A stretch of DNA of 64,000 nt from Flavobacterium hydrophilum (GTDB lineage Bacteria; Bacteroidota; Bacteroidia; Flavobacteriales; Flavobacteriaceae): assembly GCF_003202405.1 (NCBI RefSeq), contig NZ_QJHL01000004.1, forward strand, positions 1-64,000, given 5' to 3'. Shown piece after piece: positions 25,595 to 34,841 of the stretch; the stretch's first letter is position 1, and each line of letters begins with the position of its first letter. Both the position numbers and the translations under genes were made by a program. The notes under the pieces are model-generated. The model was not told the DNA's origin, ran no database searches, and was given only the letters and a program-made list of their open reading frames with translations.

Positions 25595-27109
25595 ATGAAA
25601 AAAATCTACTATTTTATGCTGTCCCTTTTAGTATCGGGATCAGTTTCAGCAGCTACTTATTATGTGACACCAACCGGAAACGCTACTAATTCGGGTTCGA
25701 GTTTTACTAACGCAATCAATTTTAAAACGGCAGTTGGCAAAGCTGTTGCCGGAGATGTTATTTTATTACAAGCCGGAACTTATACTATTGCGTATACTGC
25801 CGGTGCAAAAAATACTATTTCGTTTACAAAATCAGGAACTTCGGCAAGTCCTATTAAGGTAGAATGTGTAAACAATGGAAGGGCGATCATAGATTTTTCG
25901 TTTCCGGATCAGGAATGGGTACAGGATTCGTACGGTTTTAGCATTACAGGTTCTTATTGGAGTTTTAAAGGAATTGCCATTACCAGAGCAGGTTATCAGG
26001 GAGCATATGTAACAGGTGCCAATACTATTTTCGAAAATTGTGCTTTTTATAACAATCGTAACACAGGTTTGGAAATTAACAAAGGAGGTTCGAATACTAC
26101 GGTAAAAAACTGTGATGCGTACAGAAATTATGACCCTAAAAAAAAGGGAAGCATGGCTGATGGTTTTGGTCCAAAACAAGAACAGGGACCCGGAAATAAA
26201 TTCATCAACTGCCGTGCATGGGAAAATTCAGATGACGGATATGATTGTTTTGACAGTACTCAAAAAGTAACTTTCGAAAATTGCTGGGCGATAAGAAACG
26301 GCGTTGATGTGTGGAATTACGGAGGATTTACCGGAAACGGAAATGGTTTTAAAGTAGGAGGAAATTCTGTTCCGGCTGACAATGTACTGACCAAATGTGT
26401 TGCAATAGGACATCCCAAAAAAGGATTCGATCAGAACAACAATACCGGAAGCATAACACTATATAATTGTACAGGATTCGGAAACAACATCAACTTTGGT
26501 TTTGGAAATCCGGTGCAGTCGGGAAAGAAACATATTTTCAAAAATAATATTTCATTATCCGGAACAATTTCTATTTCAAACGCTACACAGCAAAACAACT
26601 CGTGGAATCTAAGTGTCACTGTAAATACCTCCGATTTTACAAGTACCAGTACTTCACTTGCCATCGGAGCCCGACAGTCAAATGGGGATCTTCCAACAAA
26701 CTTACCATTCAAATTAGTTCAGGGAAGTGATCTGATTGACAAAGGGACAAATGTTGGTCTTTCGTATTCCGGCAGTAATCCTGATTTAGGTTATTCCGAA
26801 AGTAACTTTACAACCGCTAAAAAAATAAATACAGATCTAAATGTGGAAACAATAGAAGATGTTAATTCTGATTTCACATTTAATTATTATCCAAATCCGG
26901 TAAAAAACATCCTGACAATAGAATTAGACAACGAAATGGCAAAAGGCACTTTAATTGAGCTGTTTGATTTGTCCGGTAAATTGATTGTTACTAAAACTGT
27001 AAATAGGCAAACAGAAAACTTAAGTTTAGAAAATCTTCCATCTGGAGCTTATATTTTGACTTTAACAACTAATGGAAATAAAATTAGTAAACGTATTATT
27101 AAAGATTAA
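25595..27109 (+). CDS. PL9 pectate/exopolygalacturonate lyase with T9SS sorting domain
   Basis: This 504-residue secreted enzyme begins with a signal peptide (to about VSAA). The beta-helix region has the PL9 pattern: ADGFGPKQEQGPGN, ENSDDGYDCFDS with calcium-binding aspartates, and GNGFKVGGNS, whose lysine corresponds to the Bronsted base of PelL, then KKGFDQNNNTG. The last 75 residues form a type A T9SS C-terminal domain (YYPNPVKNILTIEL, IELFDLSGKL, LPSGAYILTLTTNG, KRIIKD). It is therefore exported by the type IX system to the cell surface or medium, and no other protein in the window shows this tail. It is probably the initiating extracellular lyase. Its own terminator follows. Confidence 0.92.
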   Translation: MKKIYYFMLSLLVSGSVSAATYYVTPTGNATNSGSSFTNAINFKTAVGKAVAGDVILLQAGTYTIAYTAGAKNTISFTKSGTSASPIKVECVNNGRAIIDFSFPDQEWVQDSYGFSITGSYWSFKGIAITRAGYQGAYVTGANTIFENCAFYNNRNTGLEINKGGSNTTVKNCDAYRNYDPKKKGSMADGFGPKQEQGPGNKFINCRAWENSDDGYDCFDSTQKVTFENCWAIRNGVDVWNYGGFTGNGNGFKVGGNSVPADNVLTKCVAIGHPKKGFDQNNNTGSITLYNCTGFGNNINFGFGNPVQSGKKHIFKNNISLSGTISISNATQQNNSWNLSVTVNTSDFTSTSTSLAIGARQSNGDLPTNLPFKLVQGSDLIDKGTNVGLSYSGSNPDLGYSESNFTTAKKINTDLNVETIEDVNSDFTFNYYPNPVKNILTIELDNEMAKGTLIELFDLSGKLIVTKTVNRQTENLSLENLPSGAYILTLTTNGNKISKRIIKD

Positions 27110-27150
27110 AGGGGTACAATTTTAGTGTTTCACTTTGAAAATTAGATACA

Positions 27151-27192
27151 AAAAAACAGATAGTTTTCAGTTGAAGAACTATCTGTTTTTTT
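27151..27192. terminator. Rho-independent terminator
   Basis: AAAAAACAGATAGTT (27151-27165) pairs with AACTATCTGTTTTTT (27177-27191). Symmetric A/T runs allow it to act after the PL9 gene and, less directly, for the minus-strand MFS gene. Confidence 0.85.
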
Positions 27193-27281
27193 ATGAAATA
27201 CTGTAAGATTGTTTGCAAAACTTGCTTTAAATGCCAAAAAAAGAAACCTTTGCGACTTCGCGACTTTGCGAGATTAAAAAA

Positions 27282-28490
27282 TTAGGCCTTTTTTCGACCT
27301 TCAATATTCGGTAAAAAGCCGGTAATAATACCAATCAACGGCAGGAAGGCACAAATTTTAAAAACATATTCGATACTGGTGGCATCAGCAATTTTTCCTA
27401 AAACCGCAGAACCTAACCCGCCCATTCCAAAAGCAAACCCGAAGAAAAGACCAGCTACCAGACCCACTTTTCCCGGCAGTAATTCGGTAGCATAAACTAA
27501 AATTGCAGAGAACGCAGATGAAAGTATCAGGCCAATAATTACAGATAAAATTCCAACCCAGAATAGAGAAACGTAAGGCAGCATCATAGTAAAAGGAGCA
27601 ACACCCAGAATCGAAACCCAGATTACATATTTTCTTCCAAAGCGATCACCAATTGGTCCGCCAATCAAAGTTCCTGCAGCAACTGCTCCCGAAAATAAGA
27701 ATAAATAAACCTGAGACTGCTGAATCGAGATATGAAATTTATCAATCAAAAAGAACGTATAATAACTCGTAATACTCGCCATGTAGAAATATTTGGAGAA
27801 AATCAAAACCAATAAAATTGCTAACGAAGCAATCACTCTGTTTTTGGACAAATGATGTGTTTCGATTTTAAGAGCCGATTTATTAGCCATTCTTTCAGAT
27901 AAATGTGCTGTGTACCAAAGCGCAATTTTATACAAAGCAAAAATCCCAACCAAAGCAATAATACAAAACCAAGCCACATAACTTTGTCCGTGCGGAATGA
28001 TAATAAAAGCTGCCAATAAAGGCCCGATAGCACTTCCCGCATTTCCGCCTAACTGAAAGATTGACTGCGCCAGTCCTTTTTTACCTCCCGAAGCCAGATG
28101 CGCCACCCGGGAAGATTCGGGATGGAAAATCGAAGACCCGATTCCGATTAAGCTCACAGATAATAAAAGATACGTAAAGCTCGAAGCAATCGAAACAAGA
28201 AATAACCCGGTCATGGTAAAACACATTCCGATAATCAACGAATAAGGCTTTGATTTTTTGTCGGTATACATTCCCACAAAAGGCTGAAGGATAGAAGCGA
28301 CAATCTGATACGTAAAAGTGATAATCCCGATTTGAGAAAAACTTAAATTGAAATTTTCCTTCAGTAACGGATAAATGGACGGAACAACAGCCTGTAAAAG
28401 ATCATTAATTAAATGCGAAAAACTGATGATAAAAAGAATAGAATAAGTAGTTTTTTTGACTATTTCCGAATTTGTTTTAATGGTCTCCAT
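27282..28490 (-). CDS. MFS transporter, fosmidomycin-resistance (Fsr) type
   Basis: This 402-residue protein has about twelve transmembrane segments. The motif set FSHLINDLLQAVVPSIYPLL, SFSQIGIITFTYQIVAS, GIGSSIFHPESSRVAH and SIFQLGGNAGSAIGPLLAAF is characteristic of the Fsr branch of drug/efflux MFS proteins. It is encoded divergently from an AraC-type regulator with a 101-base gap, the usual arrangement for Fsr genes and their regulators in Bacteroidota. No link to pectin is evident, and this pair seems to be an insertion of ordinary genome between parts of the locus. Exported compound unknown. Confidence 0.88.
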   Translation of the reverse strand: METIKTNSEIVKKTTYSILFIISFSHLINDLLQAVVPSIYPLLKENFNLSFSQIGIITFTYQIVASILQPFVGMYTDKKSKPYSLIIGMCFTMTGLFLVSIASSFTYLLLSVSLIGIGSSIFHPESSRVAHLASGGKKGLAQSIFQLGGNAGSAIGPLLAAFIIIPHGQSYVAWFCIIALVGIFALYKIALWYTAHLSERMANKSALKIETHHLSKNRVIASLAILLVLIFSKYFYMASITSYYTFFLIDKFHISIQQSQVYLFLFSGAVAAGTLIGGPIGDRFGRKYVIWVSILGVAPFTMMLPYVSLFWVGILSVIIGLILSSAFSAILVYATELLPGKVGLVAGLFFGFAFGMGGLGSAVLGKIADATSIEYVFKICAFLPLIGIITGFLPNIEGRKKA

Positions 28491-28591
28491 GAGTTATTTT
28501 TAGATTATGACAGATTAAAGATGATATCTGCAATTAATTTTTTTACAAAGGTGAAAATAAATGATTATGTCTTAATTACTATATTTGGACA

Positions 28592-29386
28592 ATGAATAGC
28601 GATGTTCGGACATATAAAGTAGTTGATTTTGGATTTCAGATAAATCCTGACTTACCAGTAGTGGGTTATACCGAAATGGTAACTGATGCCGTTTGTATAT
28701 CACATTCGCATCCGCGGGCACAGCTTATTTATGCTACGAGCGGTGTTATGAATGTCGTGGTCAATAATCAGATTTGGGTTGTAAATCCGCTGCAGGGACT
28801 TTGGATTCCGGGTCATACCGAGCATCAGGTAACGTTTCAAAAAGACGTTAATTTATATAGTGTTTATGTCGATCCTTCGTTTATGGATGGCTTGCCGAAA
28901 GTCAGTTTCTCTTTTGATATTTCGGTATTTCTAAAACAATTGGTTTTTAAAATCATTTCTTTTGGAACTGATGGAGATATTTCGCCGTCCAAAAGAAGAA
29001 TCATCGATGTATTCCTGGACGAATTGGCCTTAATCGAACCAAGTGCCACTTTTCTGCCAACAACCAACCATGAAAGACTGCAAAAAGTAGTGCAGCTTTT
29101 GCTCAATGATGTAGCAAGTAAAAATACGATCGAGTATTATGCCGACATATCTTTTATGAGCAGCAAAACCTTATCCCGCTTATTCATCAAAGAACTCGGA
29201 ATGAATTTCAGCGACTGGCGTACCCGGTTGAAATTACTGGAAGCCATAAAACGATTAGGCGAAAAGCAATCCATAAAAGAAATAGCGCTCGATTTGGGGT
29301 ATGAAACTGCGAGTGCTTTTATTTTTATGTTTAAAAAGCATTTGGGAACGACACCTGCTAATTATATTTTGGAGGATCAGAAATGA
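28592..29386 (+). CDS. AraC-family regulator with cupin sensor domain
   Basis: This 264-residue protein has an N-terminal cupin-like half (SHSHPRAQLIYATSGVMNV, then GLWIPGHTEHQV) and a C-terminal double helix-turn-helix (about residues 160-260: SFMSSKTLSRLFIKELGMNF, SIKEIALDLGYETASAFIFM, KHLGTTPANY). It matches AraC/XylS regulators of the YdeC type that control divergent MFS efflux genes. The most likely target is the Fsr-type gene next to it. It is not an obvious pectin regulator. Confidence 0.9.
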   Translation: MNSDVRTYKVVDFGFQINPDLPVVGYTEMVTDAVCISHSHPRAQLIYATSGVMNVVVNNQIWVVNPLQGLWIPGHTEHQVTFQKDVNLYSVYVDPSFMDGLPKVSFSFDISVFLKQLVFKIISFGTDGDISPSKRRIIDVFLDELALIEPSATFLPTTNHERLQKVVQLLLNDVASKNTIEYYADISFMSSKTLSRLFIKELGMNFSDWRTRLKLLEAIKRLGEKQSIKEIALDLGYETASAFIFMFKKHLGTTPANYILEDQK

Positions 29387-29422
29387 GGATATTACTAAAC
29401 TTTAACTAAAGTAGTTAATAGT

Positions 29423-30454
29423 TTATCTAATTAAATAATCAAATCCCCTGAGTCTGCCAGTTTTCCTAATTCTAAATAAATCTTCTACATAAAAACCATG
29501 AGTAATGAAGATTTTTCCATTATCTATTTTGAAATAGGGGTCCGGAAAGTTTTCTATTATTTGTTTTTCAAACCTTTCGTCATAAGTAAATTCAATGGGG
29601 TCGACAAAATTTAGCAGTTCCGGCTGATTAACAGAGTCTGGAGTGATTGTGTGAAAAAGATTTTTGGGTTTTAAAGGAGAAGCCCATCTTCCTTCTTTGG
29701 TCATATAAACATCATCAAACAAATATTTAACCTGAATTAATTCCCCTTGATATTCCAGAATATACAATAAGGTATAATCGTATTGCGTAAAATTACTTTT
29801 AAAAGGAGAGTAATTTTGCGGTAAGGGAGCTGAATGCGCATAGGAGGTAAACTGAATAGTATCTTTTGGATAATCGCCATAAATGTTTTTTACCACTTCA
29901 TATTTTGCGAGCGTTCTGCTATCTGAAGGAAGATTGCAATGACCGGGTGGAGAGTTCCAGGCTTTGATTTTTTTACCAACAAAGACGTATAATTTTGTAG
30001 GCTTTTCAGGATGTTCCGGCCAGACTTCACAAGGTTCTAATTTTAGTTTTAAATTGAGATTTTTCTTTTTTACTAAATCTGCAACTGCATATTTCTGGGT
30101 AATGTGAGCATACGATTCGAAAAATAAACTATCGGTAAGATTGGCTCTGATCTCAAAGTTGCCTAAACTGTCTGTTTGTGTTTTATGATCTTTATTGTTG
30201 TTAAGCTGATTGAAGTCTGTATTGAATTTATTATTGTCATATTTAAAATCAATTTTATTTTTAATGGCATTTGCTTTTGCAGTTTTATAAAGCAGGGTAT
30301 TGTGTTTTCTAAGTTTATTGATGGTGTCATTTACAATTACAAAAACGGTGCGGTCAGAATAAGTTCCGGTATTTTGAACTCGTCCTTTTATCAGTGCTCT
30401 TTGAGAAAAAACGACCTGAAAAGTCAATATAAAAAATAGAATATATTTTTTCAT
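29423..30454 (-). CDS. Hypothetical secreted protein
   Basis: I do not recognise the family. The open frame extends upstream to 30514, but the start at 30454 gives a clean signal peptide (MKKYILFFILTFQVVFS) and is preferred, making a protein of 343 residues. After the signal, RALIKGRVQNTGTYSDRTVFVIV followed by TDSLGNFEIRANLTDSLFF looks like a carboxypeptidase-regulatory-like beta-sandwich (SusC-type N-terminal domain). The rest (LYVFVGKKIKAWNSPPGH, GDYPKDTIQFTSYAHSAPLP, LLYILEYQGELIQVKYL) is beta-rich and unassigned. It is convergent with the AraC gene and lies outside the pectin operons. Confidence 0.6.
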   Translation of the reverse strand: MKKYILFFILTFQVVFSQRALIKGRVQNTGTYSDRTVFVIVNDTINKLRKHNTLLYKTAKANAIKNKIDFKYDNNKFNTDFNQLNNNKDHKTQTDSLGNFEIRANLTDSLFFESYAHITQKYAVADLVKKKNLNLKLKLEPCEVWPEHPEKPTKLYVFVGKKIKAWNSPPGHCNLPSDSRTLAKYEVVKNIYGDYPKDTIQFTSYAHSAPLPQNYSPFKSNFTQYDYTLLYILEYQGELIQVKYLFDDVYMTKEGRWASPLKPKNLFHTITPDSVNQPELLNFVDPIEFTYDERFEKQIIENFPDPYFKIDNGKIFITHGFYVEDLFRIRKTGRLRGFDYLIR

Positions 30455-30636
30455 TGTTGTATTGATTACATGAATTGTTAGCTTGATATTCCGTTTAATT
30501 GTAAATTTAATCAAATCTAAGATAATTACTTTTGGTTTAGTGATGGTAGAAATTCTTAGAGTATTTACAGTTTAAAAAAACATCTTTTCAATTAGTGTTT
30601 TAAAATTCTTTCAAAAACATAGAAATTTGTTAATTT

Positions 30637-30653
30637 CAGGATGGTGCAGGACA
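30637..30653 (+). promoter_or_regulatory. Direct-repeat motif CAGGA-N5-CAGGACA, copy 2
   Basis: CAGGATGGTGCAGGACA lies upstream of the GH78 gene, with a further GTGCAGG following at 30654-30660. About 10 bases downstream begins an operator-like TGTGAAAATAACACTTATCTTTA (30670-30692), which includes a near-consensus -7 box TATCTTTA (30684-30691). The start codon is at 30710, a short leader of about 12 bases. Confidence 0.6.
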
Positions 30654-30709
30654 GTGCAGGTTGTAAAATGTGAAAATAACACTTATCTTTATTCCCAAAA
30701 AATATTTTT

Positions 30710-32893
30710 ATGCGAAATCGATTTCTAAATTTTAAAAAATTATTTGTTTTTGCAGTTTTATTTTCTTCAGCTCTTGTATTTGCTCAGGAAAATAAACCTG
30801 CCACATGGATTTGGTATCCAGGGGATTTTGAAATTTGGTTAAGCAATAAAATGCAGGTTAGACGTACAGAACGTGAAGCAGTATTTCCACCGCTGTGGCA
30901 ATATTACAGTCCGTATGCCCTGGTAACTTTTCAAACAGAAGTAGATATCCCAAAACCGGATGAGGTAAAAATCTACTCAGAAGGACCTTTTCAATTACTT
31001 TTAGATGGTGTTCAGGTTTACGGACAACCAAAATCAATTACAGTTCCTGCCGGGAAACACAAAATTTCATTTAAAGTTTACAATCAGGAAGTATTGCCGG
31101 CTATTTATATTTCGGGTCAATATGTTAAGTCTAATGCCTCCTGGCAGGTGACCAATGAAGATAAACTTTGGATTGATGAAAATGGAAAAGCGCAGCAATC
31201 CGGTACGCCATGGGTACCTGTTGGTTCCTGGAATTTTGATTCAGCAGAGAATAAACCTTCTGAATTTAAACTGACAACCAAACCTTTGAGTGCAAAAAAA
31301 ACAGAAAAAATCGGAGCAGGTCAGTTGGTCGATTTTGGTAAAGAAACTTTTGGATACATTAAAATTCACGGTTTAAAAGGTAAAGGTAAAGTAGCACTTT
31401 ATTATGGTGAATCTCGAGAAGAAGCTTTGGATTCCGCCAGATGTGAAACCTTAGACCATTTATCTTTTGATGGAAAACAGCCTGAAATCTATACACATAA
31501 CGGATCAAAAGCATTCCGTTATGTTCAGGTACAGGCAGATGCAGGAGTAAAATACGATTCTATTTCGATGCTTTATGAATATTTGCCATTAGACTATCGC
31601 GGTGCTTTCAAATCTTCGGACCAAGAATTGAATAAAATTTGGGATGTGTCGGCTTACACAATGCATTTAACGTCCCGAGAATTTTTTATAGATGGAATCA
31701 AACGCGACCGCTGGGTTTGGTCGGGCGATGCATATCAGAGTTATTTGATGAATTATTATTTATTCTTTGATTCGGCTTCTGTAGAACGAACGCTGTTGGC
31801 TCTTCGCGGAAAAGATCCTGTGACCGCTCATGTAAATATCATTATGGATTATTCGCTGTATTGGTTTGTGGGTGTTTACGATTACTACTTACACACGGGA
31901 GATACGAAATTCATCAAAACTTTTTACCCAAGAATGAAATCGCTTATGGATTTCTGTTTGGAAAGAAGAAACAAAAACGGATTTCTGGAACCATTAGAAG
32001 GTGATTGGGTTTTTATCGACTGGGCGAACGGATTGCCAAAAACCGGAGAGGTAAGTTTTGAGCAGATGCTTTTAGCAAGAAGTTTAGAAGCCATGGCAGT
32101 GAGTGCTGAAATTGCAGGTAAAAATGAAGACCAAAAACAATATCAAAAATTAGCTTCGGATTTAAAAACCAAATTATTCGATGTGTTTTGGGATAAGAAA
32201 GAAAACGTGATGAAGCACCAGCGTATCGACGGAAAAATGCAGGATATTGTAACCAGATACGCTAATATGTTTGGTATTTTCTTCAATTATTTTGATGAAG
32301 AACAAAAACAAAGTATAAAAAATAAGGTATTACTCAATAAAGATGTTCTTCAAATCACAACACCATACATGCGTTTTTACGAACTGGAAGCCTTGTGTGC
32401 CATAGGCGAACAAGATTATGTGCTGAAAGAAATGAAAGACTATTGGGGGGGAATGTTGAAAGAAGGCGCAACATCTTTTTGGGAAGAATACAACCCAAAC
32501 AAAAAAGGAAAAGAACATTTAGAAATGTATGGACGTCCTTATGGAAAAAGCCTTTGCCATGCCTGGGGGTCCAGTCCAATTTATTTGCTTGGGAAATATT
32601 ATTTAGGAGTAAAACCAACTGCTCCGGGTTATGCTGAATATGAAATCAAACCGAATTTAGGCGGACAGCAATGGATGGAAGGAAAAGTGCCAACCCCAAA
32701 TGGAGAAGTGGCGTTGTATGTGAGCAAATCTGAGATAAAAGTAAAAGCCTCTGAAGGCGAAGGAAAATTGGTTTTTGAAAGTGCAGGCAAACCAAAAGCG
32801 AGTTCAGGGACGATTACGGAATTGGCAAAGAATAAATATCAGTTGATCGTAAAACCGAATGTGGAGTATAAAGTGAGTTATAAAGCGATTTAA
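30710..32893 (+). CDS. GH78 alpha-L-rhamnosidase
   Basis: This 727-residue protein has a signal peptide (to about VFAQ), N-terminal beta-sandwich domains (TWIWYPGDFEIWL, PFQLLLDGVQVYG) and an (alpha/alpha)6 catalytic barrel. The barrel carries the GH78 core segment FFIDGIKRDRWVWSGD at about residues 326-340 and the late TSFWEEYNP with Glu592/Glu593. The residue aligned with the usual catalytic Glu of the core motif appears to be Asp333, a variant to note. It removes terminal L-rhamnose from rhamnogalacturonan side chains or backbone. It is the first gene of the large plus-strand run and is preceded by the locus direct-repeat motif. Probably periplasmic. Confidence 0.9.
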   Translation: MRNRFLNFKKLFVFAVLFSSALVFAQENKPATWIWYPGDFEIWLSNKMQVRRTEREAVFPPLWQYYSPYALVTFQTEVDIPKPDEVKIYSEGPFQLLLDGVQVYGQPKSITVPAGKHKISFKVYNQEVLPAIYISGQYVKSNASWQVTNEDKLWIDENGKAQQSGTPWVPVGSWNFDSAENKPSEFKLTTKPLSAKKTEKIGAGQLVDFGKETFGYIKIHGLKGKGKVALYYGESREEALDSARCETLDHLSFDGKQPEIYTHNGSKAFRYVQVQADAGVKYDSISMLYEYLPLDYRGAFKSSDQELNKIWDVSAYTMHLTSREFFIDGIKRDRWVWSGDAYQSYLMNYYLFFDSASVERTLLALRGKDPVTAHVNIIMDYSLYWFVGVYDYYLHTGDTKFIKTFYPRMKSLMDFCLERRNKNGFLEPLEGDWVFIDWANGLPKTGEVSFEQMLLARSLEAMAVSAEIAGKNEDQKQYQKLASDLKTKLFDVFWDKKENVMKHQRIDGKMQDIVTRYANMFGIFFNYFDEEQKQSIKNKVLLNKDVLQITTPYMRFYELEALCAIGEQDYVLKEMKDYWGGMLKEGATSFWEEYNPNKKGKEHLEMYGRPYGKSLCHAWGSSPIYLLGKYYLGVKPTAPGYAEYEIKPNLGGQQWMEGKVPTPNGEVALYVSKSEIKVKASEGEGKLVFESAGKPKASSGTITELAKNKYQLIVKPNVEYKVSYKAI

Positions 32894-32942
32894 GTTCTTA
32901 GTGATTAGTACCTGGTTCCTAGTCCTTAGTTTGTAAACGTCT

Positions 32943-33051
32943 AGTTTGTCATTCCGACGGAGGAGGAATCTCAGCGACAATGTTCCGCAAAGATTGGAAA
33001 TACTTTGTCGAGTTCCTTACGAAGGTTCCTCATTCGTCGGAATGACAAACT
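32943..33051. repeat. Intergenic element with 17-bp perfect terminal inverted repeats
   Basis: AGTTTGTCATTCCGACG (32943-32959) and its exact complement CGTCGGAATGACAAACT (33035-33051) bound 75 bases of unique sequence. This makes a 109-base MITE/REP-like element between the GH78 gene and the next CDS. The left arm recurs with one mismatch at 44641-44657. Confidence 0.75.
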
Positions 33052-33073
33052 AAAATATAAAAAATAAAACCTA

Positions 33074-34750
33074 ATGTTTTCAAAAAACACAAAATACAAT
33101 TTCAATTTAAAAACCACCTTTTTGGTACTGTTTTCAATCTGCACTCAATTTGTAGAAGCACAGAATGCATGGAAACCAGCTTCATTCGAAATTGTAAAAT
33201 CCAATTATAAAACATTCAAAACGAGTCAGTACGCTCATGTTTTTTCAGGAAGCAAACACAATATAGTTGGTTTGGTTCCGGAATTGCAAGGTTTGACAGG
33301 TATTGAACTTCCTTTGGATAAATATAAAAACGGGACAAACTCGCCTTTGCAGTTAAAATTCAAAGAACCCGTTCAGGTTTTAGTAGGGATTTTTCAGGAA
33401 AAGAATTCAGAATATCTGCAAGCCGATAAACTTCAAAATGCAAAATTAGTTTTAGAAAATGGAATTACAATCACAGGGTTGGCTCCTGTAAATATATATG
33501 CAATTGCTTACGCAAAAGGAACACACACAATTCTGCCAAACGCAAAAGGATTGTTTGCCATTTTGGGAGTAATAAAAAGCAGTCAGCAATTGGTTTCCCG
33601 AAACGCCGAATTATTAGACGGAAAGCTTTGGAATCCAACTTATATCATCGAAGGATTCTCCGATGAAAAACCATTATTCGAAATCATTGGCGGAGAAAAC
33701 AAACCCGTTATAGACGAAGGAATGTCTGGAACAGAAGGAATTCAGGGAGGTTTTGAAGGAGGAAGAGTCGTAAAAGTCGGCGATACTTATCACATGTTTC
33801 CAACTGAAAGAGCAGGAGAAAAAGGAGTGGAATATTATTATGACCGTGTAAAAACCAAAATTGGTCACTGGACAAGTAAAGACGCCATTCACTGGAAAAG
33901 AGAATCTACCATTTATCAGGCAAGCGGAACTTACGCAGTTACAGAAGATGATAATCCAATGAACGATCGTCGTGGTGCTATTTGGTCGTATATGCCTGTT
34001 TTTAGCGAAAAAGCAAACAAATGGTATGGCTATTATTTGGCGTATACCGTTCATAAAGAAATTCAGCCAAATCACTCTTTTGGAAGAATCTGGAGATGCG
34101 AATCGACTGTAGAAGGTATCAACGGAATTGGCGGCCCTTATAAAGATATGGGCATTATTATGGAACCGGGATTGGATTCTCAGCCTTGGGAAGGACGTCA
34201 GGGAGTAGCTTCGTTTTTTCCATATAAAGTCGGCGATAAATATTTCGGATTTTACAGCGGGGCTTATCCGTTTGAATCCTGGGCAGATTATCCGAAGAAA
34301 TCAGGAAAAGGCTGGTTTGTGGCTTTAGCAGAATCAAATAGTCTGGAAGGACCTTGGACAAGAATGAATAAAGGCTTAGAACCAATAAAAACCATCCATC
34401 CGCAATTTGTTGAAAACCCTATTGTGAGTCAGTTGCCAAACGGTTTGTATATCGCTGTTTTTGACGGAGGCCCGGAAGGCTGGGGACATCATTTACCGAA
34501 TATGATAGGCTATACACTTTCAAAAGACGGAATCAATTGGGGGGAAGCGCGCTATTTGCCAATAGAAACCAAAGTAGATAAAACCTGGGATATTATGAGA
34601 ACGCCATTATGTTTAATTCCAGAAGGCAATGATGTGTACACGATTATCTATAATACAATCGATCTGAAAAAAAGATTTCATCCAACCGGAATGGTAAAAG
34701 TAAAACTGAATAAAGAAGTAATGGAATCCCGATTGAAAGAGTTAAAATAG
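33074..34750 (+). CDS. Putative glycoside hydrolase, GH43-like five-bladed beta-propeller
   Basis: This 558-residue protein has a signal peptide (to about FVEAQ), an N-terminal beta-sandwich of roughly 180 residues and a C-terminal part with propeller repeats. These are FEGGRVVKVGDTYHMFPTE, IGHWTSKDAIHWKRES, GYTLSKDGINWGEARYLP and LSKDGINW-like hairpins, as in GH43, GH32 and GH130 clans. No exact CAZy family can be named by eye. A catalytic set may include GGFEGGR, EDDNPMND and FVENPIVSQ acids. It lies between the GH78 gene and a second propeller protein, so a side-chain glycosidase in rhamnogalacturonan breakdown is inferred. Confidence 0.65.
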   Translation: MFSKNTKYNFNLKTTFLVLFSICTQFVEAQNAWKPASFEIVKSNYKTFKTSQYAHVFSGSKHNIVGLVPELQGLTGIELPLDKYKNGTNSPLQLKFKEPVQVLVGIFQEKNSEYLQADKLQNAKLVLENGITITGLAPVNIYAIAYAKGTHTILPNAKGLFAILGVIKSSQQLVSRNAELLDGKLWNPTYIIEGFSDEKPLFEIIGGENKPVIDEGMSGTEGIQGGFEGGRVVKVGDTYHMFPTERAGEKGVEYYYDRVKTKIGHWTSKDAIHWKRESTIYQASGTYAVTEDDNPMNDRRGAIWSYMPVFSEKANKWYGYYLAYTVHKEIQPNHSFGRIWRCESTVEGINGIGGPYKDMGIIMEPGLDSQPWEGRQGVASFFPYKVGDKYFGFYSGAYPFESWADYPKKSGKGWFVALAESNSLEGPWTRMNKGLEPIKTIHPQFVENPIVSQLPNGLYIAVFDGGPEGWGHHLPNMIGYTLSKDGINWGEARYLPIETKVDKTWDIMRTPLCLIPEGNDVYTIIYNTIDLKKRFHPTGMVKVKLNKEVMESRLKELK

Positions 34751-34841
34751 AGCCAAGAGCAAAGAAGCAAGAGAATAGAATAAAGAAAAAAGAAACTTTG
34801 CACCTTCGCATTTGCGATAAACTATCAAGAATAAACCAAAA

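Noticed and set aside
25832..26179. 115-codon open frame opposite the PL9 gene
   Set aside because: It is antisense to a well-supported gene, with cysteine/isoleucine-rich composition typical of a shadow frame.
27282..29386. Fsr-type MFS and AraC pair as the pectin exporter/regulator
   Set aside because: The divergent Fsr/AraC arrangement is a common stand-alone module and no locus operator is seen in their shared promoter region.
30455..30514. Upstream start of the hypothetical secreted protein
   Set aside because: The 20 additional residues precede a canonical MKKYILFFILTF signal peptide, so the internal start is preferred.
33674..34075. 133-codon open frame opposite the first propeller gene
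   Set aside because: Composition and position show it is an antisense shadow of the real coding sequence.
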